Source: Arthrobacter sp. NIO-1057 | GTDB lineage: Bacteria > Actinomycetota > Actinomycetes > Actinomycetales > Micrococcaceae | NCBI RefSeq assembly: GCF_900094805.1 | Contig: NZ_FMAT01000002.1 | Location: forward strand, 124,001 to 188,000 | Reading direction: 5' to 3' | DNA: 64,000 nt | Program-made: the position numbers and the translations under genes | The notes under the pieces: generated by a model | Told to the model about the DNA's origin: nothing | Database searches by the model: none | What the model saw: only the letters and a program-made list of their open reading frames with translations | Shown: positions 17,722 through 26,635 of the stretch, piece by piece | Numbering within the stretch: position 1 is the stretch's first letter | Layout: each line of letters begins with the position of its first letter

Positions 17722-18471
17722 CTATTGCGCCGATTTGATTTCGTCAAACGCTTTATCCGTAAGCTCCACCGCCTGAGCTGCCAATTCGGCAGGTTCCAGT
17801 GAGCCGGTCTGCAAGGTGACTAATACGAAGTTGTTTCCATCCAGTGCTTGCACCGCCACAGAGCTTAAGTTTTGCCCGCCGCCCGCGTCCATGATGGTGG
17901 ACATAGTCAATGACTTTTCAGCTTTGACATCCAATGGCAAGATCTGGCGCTGCGCTTTAATATCCGTATCACCTTGCGCTATGGTGACCGTCTCGCACCC
18001 GTCAAGGTCATCAAGCCCTAAGGCATCCTGAACTTTCTTTCGAGTGCCTTCATCAGTCAATGAGAAAATTTGCACTACTTTACCTATTTGGTCAGAACTA
18101 CTCGTCGAGGTGGCCGCGACCGAGCCAGTCAGGTCAGAAACCGTGTACTTTTGGTTCAATTCGGCACACTTCTCGGGTTTGATCCCTTGGGGCAACTGCG
18201 CATCTTTCGCAGCGGTGAGTTGAGGTTGCATCTGCTCATTGTTGATGACCTGCACTGAGGGTTCTCCCTCGAGCAAATTCGCAGCGATGCTTTCCACTTG
18301 TTCCGCCGAAAGGGTATTTCCAGTGGTTTGCTCGGCGGTTCCACTTTGGTTCTGTGACACATTCTCAGACTCAGAAGAAGTTGGAACTGGATCGGTCGTT
18401 TGTGCAGAGCAGCCAGCTAGCGCCAGCGATGCCATCAACGGCAACGCCAAAAGAAGTGGACGCTTGGTCAT
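17722..18471 (-). CDS. Secreted lipoprotein, paralogue 2 of a tandem triplet
   Basis: About 249 residues from the ATG at 18471 (AAGGA about 8 bases upstream). Lipobox ALAGC ends the signal peptide near residue 22. The mature part repeats the layout of paralogue 1: Ser/Thr-rich linker, LSAEQVESIAANLLEGEPSVQVI, KPEKCAEL, DLDGC and a final helix ending KAFDEIKSAQ. Sequence identity between the two is modest outside these landmarks, so the duplication is old. It is followed by paralogue 1 after 77 bp and preceded by paralogue 3 after 53 bp, all in one direction, which suggests a single operon. Confidence 0.82.
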   Translation of the reverse strand: MTKRPLLLALPLMASLALAGCSAQTTDPVPTSSESENVSQNQSGTAEQTTGNTLSAEQVESIAANLLEGEPSVQVINNEQMQPQLTAAKDAQLPQGIKPEKCAELNQKYTVSDLTGSVAATSTSSSDQIGKVVQIFSLTDEGTRKKVQDALGLDDLDGCETVTIAQGDTDIKAQRQILPLDVKAEKSLTMSTIMDAGGGQNLSSVAVQALDGNNFVLVTLQTGSLEPAELAAQAVELTDKAFDEIKSAQ

Positions 18472-18524
18472 GAAGGTTTCCTTAATTGTCGCTGAAGCAG
18501 ATAGCCGAGAATCAGACCGCAAAT

Positions 18525-19214
18525 CTAACCATTCAACTTGTTGAATAGCTCATCGATCTTCGCTGTGGCCTCTTTGACTTGTTCCTGCGTTTGTCCGTTT
18601 GATGTGGTTCCTTGAACACTTACCAACACGTTTGAACTGGCGGATCGTGTCACAAGTTGTTGTTGTGTCGTTTTCCCATCACTACTAGTGACAACATAGC
18701 TTTCGTTCTTGTCAGCTACCGAGTCCATTGGCTGTTTGGCAAGGTGGTAAGCCCGTGATTCGTTGCCCGTAGTCACTGAATAACGGGAGCATTGGTCGTT
18801 GGCCGAAGCCTTGGCATCCCATTGTTTGTCTAAAAGTTGCGAGTCTTTGTATATAGCGACGGTGATGTAATTGTTCTGAGACTCAACGGCACCCATAGTG
18901 GAGTTTTGTAGCTGGTCCGCCACCGGTTCAGCAAAGGTAACTCCACATTTGCTCGGGTTGACCTTCGCATTTTCAAGCCATTCTTGAGCTTTCGGGATGG
19001 TGGAGCGCAGCTTCTTATCGCTGATGACCTTGGCGCTCGCATCCTCCTGTGAAAAATCTTCAAGAATTTTTTGCAGCTGGTCTGCTGAGACGTTCACCTG
19101 CGACGCTGACGTTGGTTCAGGTGCAGGTTCGTCAGCGCTGCAGCCTGCCAAACTCGCTGCGCCGAGGCAAAATACAGCAGCTAGATACAACCTGGAAGCA
19201 TTGCCTTGAGCCAC
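18525..19214 (-). CDS. Secreted lipoprotein, paralogue 3 (divergent member) of a tandem triplet
   Basis: A 229-residue protein with signal peptide and lipobox LAGC (Cys near residue 25). It is the most divergent of the three, but keeps VSADQLQKILEDF with AKVISDKKL, the KCGV cysteine after NPS, a second cysteine in NDQCSRYS and the closing helix AKIDELFNKLNG. First gene of the triplet on the minus strand; it begins 151 bp after the siderophore-interacting protein gene, so it may have its own promoter. Function unknown. Confidence 0.8.
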   Translation of the reverse strand: MAQGNASRLYLAAVFCLGAASLAGCSADEPAPEPTSASQVNVSADQLQKILEDFSQEDASAKVISDKKLRSTIPKAQEWLENAKVNPSKCGVTFAEPVADQLQNSTMGAVESQNNYITVAIYKDSQLLDKQWDAKASANDQCSRYSVTTGNESRAYHLAKQPMDSVADKNESYVVTSSDGKTTQQQLVTRSASSNVLVSVQGTTSNGQTQEQVKEATAKIDELFNKLNG

Positions 19215-19365
19215 AAAATTTCCTATCCCGTTTGGCTTTACTCTCTTGAGTCTAAGAGATCAACGGAGACAGCGATAAGATTACGACCTACGAGTTGCGG
19301 ATAACTTGTCATAATCAGGTCGTGTAGTACCGACAGTTTCACTCGTACTTACGCTGAACGAAAGG

Positions 19366-20121
19366 TTACCCAAACTTCCAATAGCCAGTGAACTGAATAT
19401 TTTCTTTGTTCACTGCGTAGTCTTGAACCAGTACTTTGCGTAGCCCCGCGGCCCAATGGGCTTCGCCTGCAATCCAAATGAACGACGACTCATGCTCAGT
19501 CCGACCGCCCAGCCTGCTGGCCTCAATCAGTCGATCCGGTGGCGTCTGAATGTCGAGGAAAGTAAGTCCCCTCCGAGGGGAGCTTTTCAAAGTTCCCTTT
19601 GCGAATTGAGCATCAACAAGGACAGTGTGTCCTGGAGTCTCACGGGCTTCACTATGAAATCTGCTCACCGCGGGCAACGCACTTGGATCCGCAAACAAAT
19701 ATGTGGCTGATGCTTCGGCATACCCTTTGCACATTCGCGGCGGTATACACCAAAGCCTTTGGTTTGGTCTCGCATTCTGTGCCCATCGTGTGGCCACGCC
19801 GTGTTGGTGAACCAAAAAATCGACAGTCACCAGATGATTTTTGGTATCTACGCAACGAACAGAATACTCACGCGTGGCGTAGTCATGCACTCCGTCCGGC
19901 TCAGTTGGTTTTGCTCCAGTGCTAAGAACTAGGGGAAAACATAAGACCAATACGTCATCGAATCCATGGGATTCGATCTCCTCAGATCCATAATCAAAGT
20001 CGATTCGAACAAACTGGTCATGGATTCTGCGCACCGAATGCACCCGAAGCTGTTGCCATCGTTTCTCGTGACGGTGCTGATCGCGCAACTTGGTCCGTCG
20101 TCGCTCTTGGATTTCAGACAC
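19366..20121 (-). CDS. Siderophore-interacting protein (FAD-dependent ferric-siderophore reductase)
   Basis: About 251 residues. I use the GTG at 20121: GGGAGGG precedes it and it overlaps the permease stop by a few bases. The ViuB/SIP fold is seen in the FAD domain (REYSVRCVDTKNHLVTVDFLVHQHGVATRWAQNARP, from about residue 80) and in the NAD(P)H half (TYLFADPSALPAVSRF, SSFIWIAGEAHWAAGLRKVL, and the terminal YWKFG). REYSVR replaces the usual RxYT of the flavin site. It should reduce ferric siderophores in the cytoplasm and so release iron. Third gene after two permeases, translationally coupled. Confidence 0.9.
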   Translation of the reverse strand: MSEIQERRRTKLRDQHRHEKRWQQLRVHSVRRIHDQFVRIDFDYGSEEIESHGFDDVLVLCFPLVLSTGAKPTEPDGVHDYATREYSVRCVDTKNHLVTVDFLVHQHGVATRWAQNARPNQRLWCIPPRMCKGYAEASATYLFADPSALPAVSRFHSEARETPGHTVLVDAQFAKGTLKSSPRRGLTFLDIQTPPDRLIEASRLGGRTEHESSFIWIAGEAHWAAGLRKVLVQDYAVNKENIQFTGYWKFG

Positions 20122-21106
20122 TGACCCTCCCCAGCTTGAACAGCACCCAGAGGAAGAAGCCACCACCAAAAACGATCGTCACCACGCCAACGGGCAGTAC
20201 AACGGGCAGCATGTACTGGGCCGCGAGGTCGCTGAGCATCAGTAAGATTCCTCCGCCCAGCGCACAAACCAGTAGGTTTCGTGAGCCGGTCATCGATTGG
20301 CTGATATGCGGTGCTACCAAGGCAATAAAGCCAATGGGACCCGCACAGAGCACAGCTAGGGCTGCCCAAATGGCGGCAACGGCGAAGAGCAGTGCACGGA
20401 CTTTCCCCACCGATACCCCAAGCGCTGAGGCAAGGTCATCGCCCATCTGAAGCATTCGAAGTTCTCTGTCGAAACCACAATGAACCACGATGAGAAGTAC
20501 TACGCCGGCGCTCAGCCATGGAACTTCTTCCCAGCCTCGACCTTGCAAGGACCCGACCAACCACGTCTGTGCAATTTGTGCTGACGGGACAAAGACTTGA
20601 GTCAGCAGGTAGTTGATCAGTGCCGTCGACAAAGCCGCTAACCCAACACCCAACAGGATCAGTTTTGTTCCGCTCAAGCGAAAAACACGCACTGCGACCA
20701 GCAATGCTACCGAGACACAAGCAGCTCCGATGAGCGCGCCACCTGATGCATCAGCCAACGATCCACCAAAAATGAGGATCATCAAGCAACCGCCTAGGGA
20801 CGCACCATTGGTGATACCAATGATGTCCGGACTCGCTAAGGGATTGCGTAGTAGTTGTTGCAAAAGGCCGCCACTGGCAGCCAGCATCATCCCTGCCATT
20901 AATGCGACCAAAGCCCGTGGAATACGGCGTTGCATGATGAAAAATTCTGTTAGTGGTGCCGGCGGATTACCCAGCAAAGTATTGCCGAAGTCAGCCAGAC
21001 TCACGCGATATTCCCCAAAGAACGCTGATCCAGCCACCAGAACCAACGAAACTACACCAAGTAATGGCAGCCATTTGGCACTTTTGTCCACGCGACTATT
21101 TTTCAT
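20114..21106 (-). CDS. Iron-siderophore ABC transporter permease (FecCD family), second subunit
   Basis: A 330-residue FecCD permease, probably with nine or ten helices. Family motifs: RIPRALVALMAGMMLAASGGLLQQLLRNPLASPDIIGITNGAS near residues 55-95, then the ATPase-contact loop MGDDLASALGVSVGKVR and GPIGFIALVAPHISQSMTG. It overlaps the upstream permease by 4 bases (ATGA) and the downstream SIP gene, so the three are one translational unit. It should form the channel with the first permease. No ATPase gene is in this locus. Confidence 0.93.
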   Translation of the reverse strand: MKNSRVDKSAKWLPLLGVVSLVLVAGSAFFGEYRVSLADFGNTLLGNPPAPLTEFFIMQRRIPRALVALMAGMMLAASGGLLQQLLRNPLASPDIIGITNGASLGGCLMILIFGGSLADASGGALIGAACVSVALLVAVRVFRLSGTKLILLGVGLAALSTALINYLLTQVFVPSAQIAQTWLVGSLQGRGWEEVPWLSAGVVLLIVVHCGFDRELRMLQMGDDLASALGVSVGKVRALLFAVAAIWAALAVLCAGPIGFIALVAPHISQSMTGSRNLLVCALGGGILLMLSDLAAQYMLPVVLPVGVVTIVFGGGFFLWVLFKLGRVSV

Positions 21107-22170
21107 GAAAGCTTCTTCGTACTAGGGCGCAAGATCAGCACAATAAGCATGACCGAGCCGATGATTGCGGTCATGATCCCCACTTGGACTTCGGCGCCAT
21201 TGCCCACTAGCCGGCCGGCAATATCGCATAGCAGTAGTAGCACAGGCGCGAGTAACGCAGAGAAACGTATGACCTGTTTCGTGTTGTTCCCATATACAAG
21301 TCTGACTAAGTGTGGGACCGCGAATCCGACAAACGCGACCGGTCCTGCCAGCGCTGTTGCAGGTCCACACAGCAGTGCAACCACGATCAATGCACTAGCT
21401 CGGCTCCAAGATGCCGATGCTCCTAGCGCGTTTGAGCTTTCATCGCCAAGGTCGAGAATATTCAGTCGCTGCCCAATAAGCCATGCGAGCAGGGTTCCAA
21501 ACAAAATTATTGGCCCCACCCACAGCGCTGCTTCAATTGGTCTGGCGGTCAAAGAACCTACCTGCCAAAAACGGAACTGATCTAGCAAATGTTCATCTGA
21601 GAGGATCAGCATCTGTGTGATTCCTGCAAGAACAGCGGAGAACGCGACACCACAGAGGGTGATGCGCACCGCAGAATCTCGGAAGCTAGGCATGGAAGCG
21701 CAAGCAAATAAGAACAAAGCCGCTATGGCTGCACCGCCCAATGAAAAAGCGATGCTTGCCAACATTTCTGCCGAGCCAAGCACCAGTATGCCAATGGCTA
21801 CACCGAGCGCCGCACCTGCATTGATGCCTAAAATTCCTGGGTCAGCAATCGGGTTCCGGATCACGCTTTGCATGATTGCCCCGCTGGCTCCTAAAGCGAG
21901 GCCGACGAGCACTCCATTGATACTGCGTGCTAAGCGAAGTCCAAAGACTATCTGCTGATCCCCCGTACTTGCTGTGCCGTTGATGACTTGCAACAGATCT
22001 GAAATCGATAGGGATTTAGACCCCAAACAAAGGCTCAGCAGGAAAACTACGGTCAAAGCGAGCACGGTGCACAGATAGCCTGCCGTCAACGAAAGCGTCT
22101 TAGGTTTCTCGGTGTTGGCCTTGCCTGCTTGGCTTACGTTCAATTGTGACGCTACTGCATCGTGATTCAC
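21103..22170 (-). CDS. Iron-siderophore ABC transporter permease (FecCD family), first subunit
   Basis: A 355-residue FecCD permease. After a 30-residue cytoplasmic lead come a first helix and then the signature RSINGVLVGLALGASGAIMQSVIRNPIADPGILGINAGAALG, an ATPase-contact loop LGDESSNALGAS, and GPVAFVGFAVPHLVRLVYG. A GTG at 22170 is the apparent start, with a poor ribosome binding site. It is divergent from the substrate-binding lipoprotein; the 60-bp space between them carries a candidate iron box, so both directions are probably repressed when iron is plentiful. Confidence 0.92.
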   Translation of the reverse strand: MNHDAVASQLNVSQAGKANTEKPKTLSLTAGYLCTVLALTVVFLLSLCLGSKSLSISDLLQVINGTASTGDQQIVFGLRLARSINGVLVGLALGASGAIMQSVIRNPIADPGILGINAGAALGVAIGILVLGSAEMLASIAFSLGGAAIAALFLFACASMPSFRDSAVRITLCGVAFSAVLAGITQMLILSDEHLLDQFRFWQVGSLTARPIEAALWVGPIILFGTLLAWLIGQRLNILDLGDESSNALGASASWSRASALIVVALLCGPATALAGPVAFVGFAVPHLVRLVYGNNTKQVIRFSALLAPVLLLLCDIAGRLVGNGAEVQVGIMTAIIGSVMLIVLILRPSTKKLS

Positions 22171-22189
22171 TCGATGTGCATTTCTTGTA

Positions 22190-22208
22190 TTAGGGTTGTC
22201 TTACTCAC
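22190..22208. promoter_or_regulatory. Candidate DtxR/IdeR iron box
   Basis: The 19 bases starting TTAGGGTTGTCTTAC agree at about 12 of 19 positions with the palindromic DtxR/IdeR consensus that begins TTAGGTTAG. The site lies midway between the divergent permease and binding-protein genes of an iron-uptake locus. The match is partial. Confidence 0.45.
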
Positions 22209-22231
22209 TCTCAAATAATAAGGGAATATCC

Positions 22232-23182
22232 TTGATTACTAAAAGAATCCGCAATGTCGCGGCATTGACAGCTCTTTCGCTCGCCAGCATTGTTGCGCTC
22301 AGTGGTTGCGCTAGTTCCGCAACGACTGCGACCCCTTCTTCTTCCGCCAATGACTCCGCCCCTTACACGGTGGAACACGCCATGGGAACGACGAAGATCG
22401 ATGGTAAACCCGAACGTATCGTGGTCATCGACTCCCCACATCTTGATGCACTGGCCGCCTTGGATATCGTCCCCGTTGGCGCCACAGAATCAGGAGCCTC
22501 GCAAGGTTTTCCTGAATATTTGGATCTGCCAGAAGGACAGACTACGAGTGTTGGATTGACCATGGAACCTTCCGTGGATGAGATCGCCAATCTGAAGCCC
22601 GACTTGATCATTGGCGCGAAGGTACGTCACGAAGCGATCTACGATGAACTCTCCAACATTGCCCCTACTGTGTTCTCTGAGGATTCGGGAACTAACTGGC
22701 AAGAGCAAGCTCGCATTACCGCTGCTGCCGTGGGAGAGAGCGAAAAAATGGAAGGCTTGATCAGCACATTGGATGAGCGCGCGGCCAAAGTCGGAGAAGA
22801 AGTCGACGCAAAGAACACTAGTGTCTCCATCGTGCGCTTCCGCCCCGATAACTTCAGGCTTTACGGTCCGGATTCTTTCTCAGGTTCAATCTTGAAGAGC
22901 GTCGGTTTTGATCTGGGATCTGAAGGCTGGAATGAGTATTCGATGAAGGAATTGAGTCCTGAACAATACGAACAGATCGACGGGGACGTAGTTTTCTTCA
23001 CCAATCCAGGCGGGGATCCAAAGGCAACTACGATGGAAAAAGTCACCGGGCTCTGGTCTTCCCTTGATTCCGTGAAGAACTCCAAAGTGCACGAAGTCGC
23101 CGATGAAACTTGGATGGTTGGCATTGGCGTGGTTGGTGCTAACAAGATCTTGGACGACGTAGAAACGCTACTGTCGAACTAA
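22232..23182 (+). CDS. Iron-siderophore ABC transporter substrate-binding lipoprotein
   Basis: About 316 residues of the FepB/FhuD-like class. The TTG at 22232 has AGGGA 6 bases upstream and gives a short signal peptide ending LSGC; the TTG at 22196 would add a 12-residue non-hydrophobic lead. A Ser/Thr/Ala linker precedes YTVEHAMGTTKIDGKPERIVVID, the first strand pair of the periplasmic-binding fold. PSVDEIANLKPDLIIG is typical of the family, and a long rigid helix (ARITAAAVGESEKMEGLISTL) links the lobes. It would be lipid-anchored on the outer face of the membrane and pass ferric siderophore to the two divergent permeases. Confidence 0.92.
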   Translation: MITKRIRNVAALTALSLASIVALSGCASSATTATPSSSANDSAPYTVEHAMGTTKIDGKPERIVVIDSPHLDALAALDIVPVGATESGASQGFPEYLDLPEGQTTSVGLTMEPSVDEIANLKPDLIIGAKVRHEAIYDELSNIAPTVFSEDSGTNWQEQARITAAAVGESEKMEGLISTLDERAAKVGEEVDAKNTSVSIVRFRPDNFRLYGPDSFSGSILKSVGFDLGSEGWNEYSMKELSPEQYEQIDGDVVFFTNPGGDPKATTMEKVTGLWSSLDSVKNSKVHEVADETWMVGIGVVGANKILDDVETLLSN

Positions 23183-23191
23183 AATAGTGAA

Positions 23192-23244
23192 AATACACGT
23201 GTGGGGCGGGACCAAGTCATTTGGTCCCGCCCCACACGTGTATT
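23192..23244. terminator. Bidirectional terminator, 24-bp perfect stem
   Basis: Arms 23192-23215 and 23221-23244 are exact reverse complements, with a 5-base GTCAT loop. It stands between the converging binding-protein and GNAT genes and is the longest perfect hairpin I find in the window. Confidence 0.9.
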
Positions 23245-23271
23245 CTGACTTCTTTACTTAGAACATGATTT

Positions 23272-24168
23272 TTAGAACAAGATCGTCGCGAAAGTTCCAA
23301 CCTGTTCAAAACCAATTCGCTCATAGGTTTTCACCGCGGCAACGTTAAAATCATTCACGTACAAGCTGACAACCGGAGCAAATTGCAAAGCGTAGTCAAC
23401 CGTGCTGCTCATGTACCCGGCAGCCAGTCCAAGACCCCGATACTTTGGATTGACCCAAACACCCTGAATCTGAACAACTTCTTCGGTCACGGTACCCAAA
23501 TCAGCTTTGAAAATGACTTCGCCGTTTTCGTCGCAGTCAATCACAGTGTGTGCATCACGGATCAACTGTCGAACTCGGCTACGGTAAAAACTTCCACCAT
23601 TTTCCAAAGGAGAGTATCCAAGCTCTTCTTCAAACATGGCCGCACTAGCTGGAAGTACCAAGTCGAATTCGTGAAGTCGTGCCGGACGAAGCCTGTTGCG
23701 CGCAATGCCCGTCGGCTGGTGCGAAATCGTTAACAGCGGCTGGTTCCCGCGCACGTCAAAAATTGCTTGTGGTCCCTCGCGCAGCACTTCATGCATGGCT
23801 AGGACTGACTGTGCTGGCCCAAAAACCGAGGCGAATCGTTGCCGTGATTCTAGGGCATGCTGCGCAAAATTCGTCGCTTCGTCCTCGGACATGAGGGTGG
23901 GCGCCACATTCGCGCCCACCCAGCATGCCGATTCAAGGCCAGCTTCACCGTCGATCCCCGCAATATGGGCAAACCCATCTGGCGCGGCCGATCGGTGCAG
24001 ATTCACCTGAGAACGGGTGAAAATATTGGCGACAGGGTCACGGTCGAGCAACTCGATCAGAGCCGTCGTATCGCGACGACTCAAAGTCCGTGGCACCCCT
24101 TTGTCGCTTCGTCGGCTATCTTTAGCTGACGGAGACCACGGGAGAACCCGAGGCAGGATTCTCGTCAT
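23272..24168 (-). CDS. GNAT-family acetyltransferase with DUF4081 N-domain
   Basis: A 298-residue protein. Residues 25-160 form the DUF4081 part ([16 protein letters not shown], then [16 protein letters not shown]), and 165-298 the acetyltransferase domain with [25 protein letters not shown] (acetyl-CoA loop of R-G-x-G-x-A type) and [22 protein letters not shown]. The acceptor substrate is unknown. It overlaps the end of ispG by 47 bases if the ATG at 24168 is right; a GTG at 24096 would remove the overlap but has poor spacing. The ispG-GNAT pairing is a known actinobacterial neighbourhood. Confidence 0.9.
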   Translation of the reverse strand: MTRILPRVLPWSPSAKDSRRSDKGVPRTLSRRDTTALIELLDRDPVANIFTRSQVNLHRSAAPDGFAHIAGIDGEAGLESACWVGANVAPTLMSEDEATNFAQHALESRQRFASVFGPAQSVLAMHEVLREGPQAIFDVRGNQPLLTISHQPTGIARNRLRPARLHEFDLVLPASAAMFEEELGYSPLENGGSFYRSRVRQLIRDAHTVIDCDENGEVIFKADLGTVTEEVVQIQGVWVNPKYRGLGLAAGYMSSTVDYALQFAPVVSLYVNDFNVAAVKTYERIGFEQVGTFATILF

Positions 24169-25288
24169 CGGTCAGTCCCATTTCCTCAGCCAAACGGTTA
24201 GCTTCTTCGATCAGCGTCTCAACAATCTGATCTTCTGGCACCGTCTTGATCACTTCGCCCTTGACGAAGATCTGTCCCTTACCGTTGCCAGAGGCCACAC
24301 CGAGATCAGCGTCGCGAGCCTCGCCTGGGCCGTTAACTACACAGCCCATGACAGCCACACGCAGTGGAGCCTTCATTCCTTCAAGGCCCTCGGTGACCTG
24401 TTCTGCCAAGGTGTAAACATCCACCTGTGCGCGACCACACGAAGGGCAAGAAACGATGTCCAGCTTACGCGGACGCAGGTTCAGCGATTCAAGAATCTGG
24501 TTGCCGACCTTGACCTCTTCAACTGGAGGTGCCGAAAGCGAGACACGAATGGTGTCGCCAATGCCCTGCGAAAGTAGGGCACCAAAGGCGGTGGCAGACT
24601 TGATGGTTCCCTGGAAAGCTGGACCGGCTTCGGTGACACCCAGGTGCAAAGGCCAGTCGCCACGTTCTGCCAGCAGTTCGTAGGCACGAACCATGACTAC
24701 TGGGTCATTGTGCTTGACCGAAATCTTAAAGTCATGGAAGCCGTGTTCTTCGAACAACGATGCTTCCCAGACAGCCGATTCAACCAAAGCCTCTGGCGTT
24801 GCCTTACCGTACTTCTTCAGCAAACGGCGGTCCAAGGATCCGGCATTCACACCGATGCGAATGGAGGTTCCGTGGTCCTTGGCTGCCTGGGCAATTTCCT
24901 TGACCTGATCATCGAACTGGCGGATGTTGCCAGGGTTCACACGCACCGCGCCGCAGCCGGCTTCGATGGCAGCAAAGACGTACTTCGGCTGGAAATGAAT
25001 ATCTGCAATCACTGGGATCTGCGACTTCATCGCAATGATCTTCAGTGCATCCGCGTCCTTGTCGGTAGGGCAAGCGACGCGCACGATGTCACAACCAGCA
25101 GCGGTCAACTCAGCAATTTGCTGTAGCGTCGCGTTGATGTCATGAGTTTTGGTGGTGGTCATCGACTGGACCGAAATCGGCGAATCAGAACCGACCCCGA
25201 CAGACCCAACTTGGAATTGGCGGGTCTTACGACGTGGTGTGAGTACCGGCGGTGGACCTGCCGGCATACCTAGGCTGACCGAAGTCAA
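24122..25288 (-). CDS. ispG: 4-hydroxy-3-methylbut-2-en-1-yl diphosphate synthase
   Basis: A 388-residue GcpE/IspG, the penultimate enzyme of the MEP isoprenoid pathway. It converts the cyclic diphosphate into HMBPP with a [4Fe-4S] cluster. Signatures: [18 protein letters not shown] near the N-terminus, the TIM-barrel loops [12 protein letters not shown] and [13 protein letters not shown], and the cluster cysteines in [11 protein letters not shown] and [13 protein letters not shown]. The start is TTG 25288 with GGAGG 6 bases before it. It clusters with dxr and rseP a few kilobases upstream, the usual actinobacterial arrangement, here interrupted by four small genes. Confidence 0.97.
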   Translation of the reverse strand: MTSVSLGMPAGPPPVLTPRRKTRQFQVGSVGVGSDSPISVQSMTTTKTHDINATLQQIAELTAAGCDIVRVACPTDKDADALKIIAMKSQIPVIADIHFQPKYVFAAIEAGCGAVRVNPGNIRQFDDQVKEIAQAAKDHGTSIRIGVNAGSLDRRLLKKYGKATPEALVESAVWEASLFEEHGFHDFKISVKHNDPVVMVRAYELLAERGDWPLHLGVTEAGPAFQGTIKSATAFGALLSQGIGDTIRVSLSAPPVEEVKVGNQILESLNLRPRKLDIVSCPSCGRAQVDVYTLAEQVTEGLEGMKAPLRVAVMGCVVNGPGEARDADLGVASGNGKGQIFVKGEVIKTVPEDQIVETLIEEANRLAEEMGLTDDENPASGSPVVSVS

Positions 25289-25364
25289 TGGACGCCTCCG
25301 AGTAAGTTGTGGGTAAATCTCTTAGTCCAAGTATGTCACCGTATCGCGGTGAGCGGGTACTCAT

Positions 25365-25401
25365 GCGAGAAAGGCCACGGGGTCACCGTGGCCTTTCTCG
25401 C
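25365..25401 (-). terminator. Terminator of the FMN reductase gene
   Basis: A perfect 16-bp stem (25365-25380 with 25386-25401) around GGTCA, 30 bp after the stop of the FMN reductase gene. It also insulates ispG from that gene. Confidence 0.8.
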
Positions 25402-25430
25402 AATTTCAAAGCTATTGAGCTGATAACTGC

Positions 25431-25985
25431 TTAGTTAGCTTCAGCGATTTCCTTGATGCTATTGAGCACCGAGGTAACCTGCTCAACAATCTCAGCGTCA
25501 TCCTTTGGGTGTAATTCAGCGAAGCGAACAACCGAGTTAGGGATTGCGAGCTTGACGTTTTCCAGAACGTTAGCGCCAGCGATATTCAGTGCCTTACGTG
25601 CTTCATCCTGAGCCCAAACGCCACCGTACTGTCCAAACGCGGTGCCAACGACCACGGTTGGCATACCCGAAACAACACCTGCACCGAATGGGCGGGACAG
25701 CCAGTCAATGGCATTCTTCAGAACCGCTGGCATGGTGCCGTTGTATTCAGGGGTCACCAGCATCAGAGCGTCGGCATCTGCAGCTGCGTTCCGAAGTGCC
25801 TGAGCAGCCGCTGGAACCCCGCCCTCAACGTCAGTGTCTTCGTTGTAGAAAGGAATGTTTTCCAGGCCGCTGAAAACAGCTACCTCCACACCTTCGGGTG
25901 CATTGTGCGAACTAGCTTCTGCCAGCTGCTGGTTGGTTGAACCATTACGCAGCGATCCAACGAGGGTGAGGACCTTGGTAGCCAT
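25431..25985 (-). CDS. NADPH-dependent FMN reductase / quinone reductase family
   Basis: About 184 residues, flavodoxin-like. The ATG at 25985 is chosen for AGGAG 8 bases upstream; an earlier ATG at 26030 would add a run of aromatic residues with no ribosome binding site. GSLRNGSTNQQLAEA is the phosphate-binding loop for FMN; LVTPEYNGTMPAVLKNAIDWLSRP is the family signature; GTAFGQYGGVWAQDEARKAL follows. Members reduce FMN, quinones, chromate or azo dyes with NAD(P)H. The substrate cannot be told from sequence. Single-gene unit with its own terminator. Confidence 0.93.
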   Translation of the reverse strand: MATKVLTLVGSLRNGSTNQQLAEASSHNAPEGVEVAVFSGLENIPFYNEDTDVEGGVPAAAQALRNAAADADALMLVTPEYNGTMPAVLKNAIDWLSRPFGAGVVSGMPTVVVGTAFGQYGGVWAQDEARKALNIAGANVLENVKLAIPNSVVRFAELHPKDDAEIVEQVTSVLNSIKEIAEAN

Positions 25986-26103
25986 GGGCAAACTCCTAAA
26001 ATAGAAAATAAAAACAAGCTGACGCTTCATCTATTTTCAACTATCGACGATCATCGTCAATTCCCGGAAGATTCGTGACTTGAATCACTTAACCTGAGTA
26101 CAT

Positions 26104-26526
26104 CTAATCTTGGGTAGGTTTTCTGCGAAGCTCTTTGGTCATGGACCTGTTGGATTTGGCGTTGAGCCGTCTTCGCTGGGACCCCTTTGTCGGTTTGGTG
26201 GCCTTTCGCCGCGGCGCATCGGGAGCCAACGCGTGATTGATCAGCCGCGCCATCTTCTCCATGGCTAGTTGACGGTTGCGCCATTGGGATCGCTCTTCCG
26301 ATGACCTCACCACAAGTGCACCTGCAATGAGCCTGGAACCTAACTTCTCTAACAACCTTTGTCGTTGCCAAGCCGATAGCGAGCGGGATGCACTCACACC
26401 CCATGACAACTCGGCCTTCGAGTCGGAGGTATTCACATGTTGACCACCGGGACCAGCAGATCGGCTGAAGTTCCATGTGAGCTCAGCTGAAGGGATGAGA
26501 AGGCTCTCGTTGACACGCAAATCCAT
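26104..26526 (-). CDS. arfB: Alternative ribosome-rescue factor / peptidyl-tRNA hydrolase
   Basis: A 140-residue ArfB (YaeJ). It hydrolyses peptidyl-tRNA on stalled ribosomes lacking a stop codon. The catalytic GGQ lies at residues 27-29 within SRSAGPGGQHVNTSDSKAEL. The C-terminal tail is strongly basic (RRKATKPTKGSQRRRLNAKS, then RSMTKELRRKP), as needed to enter the empty mRNA channel. The ATG at 26526 has GGAGG about 8 bases before it. It stands between yciI and the FMN reductase, apparently with its own promoter. Confidence 0.94.
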   Translation of the reverse strand: MDLRVNESLLIPSAELTWNFSRSAGPGGQHVNTSDSKAELSWGVSASRSLSAWQRQRLLEKLGSRLIAGALVVRSSEERSQWRNRQLAMEKMARLINHALAPDAPRRKATKPTKGSQRRRLNAKSNRSMTKELRRKPTQD

Positions 26527-26587
26527 AATTTCGCCTCCAACTCCTATGGTTTCAGGGTGTGCATCCACCGAACTGTTAAATTACTAA

Positions 26588-26619
26588 GCTCCCGCATTCT
26601 ATGAAAGAAATGCGGGAGC
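26588..26619 (-). terminator. Terminator of the yciI-like gene
   Basis: GCTCCCGCATT (26588-26598) pairs with 26609-26619 over 11 bp, 17 bp after the stop of the YciI-family gene on the minus strand. Confidence 0.75.
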
Positions 26620-26635
26620 CTATCTCGCTGTTGTC

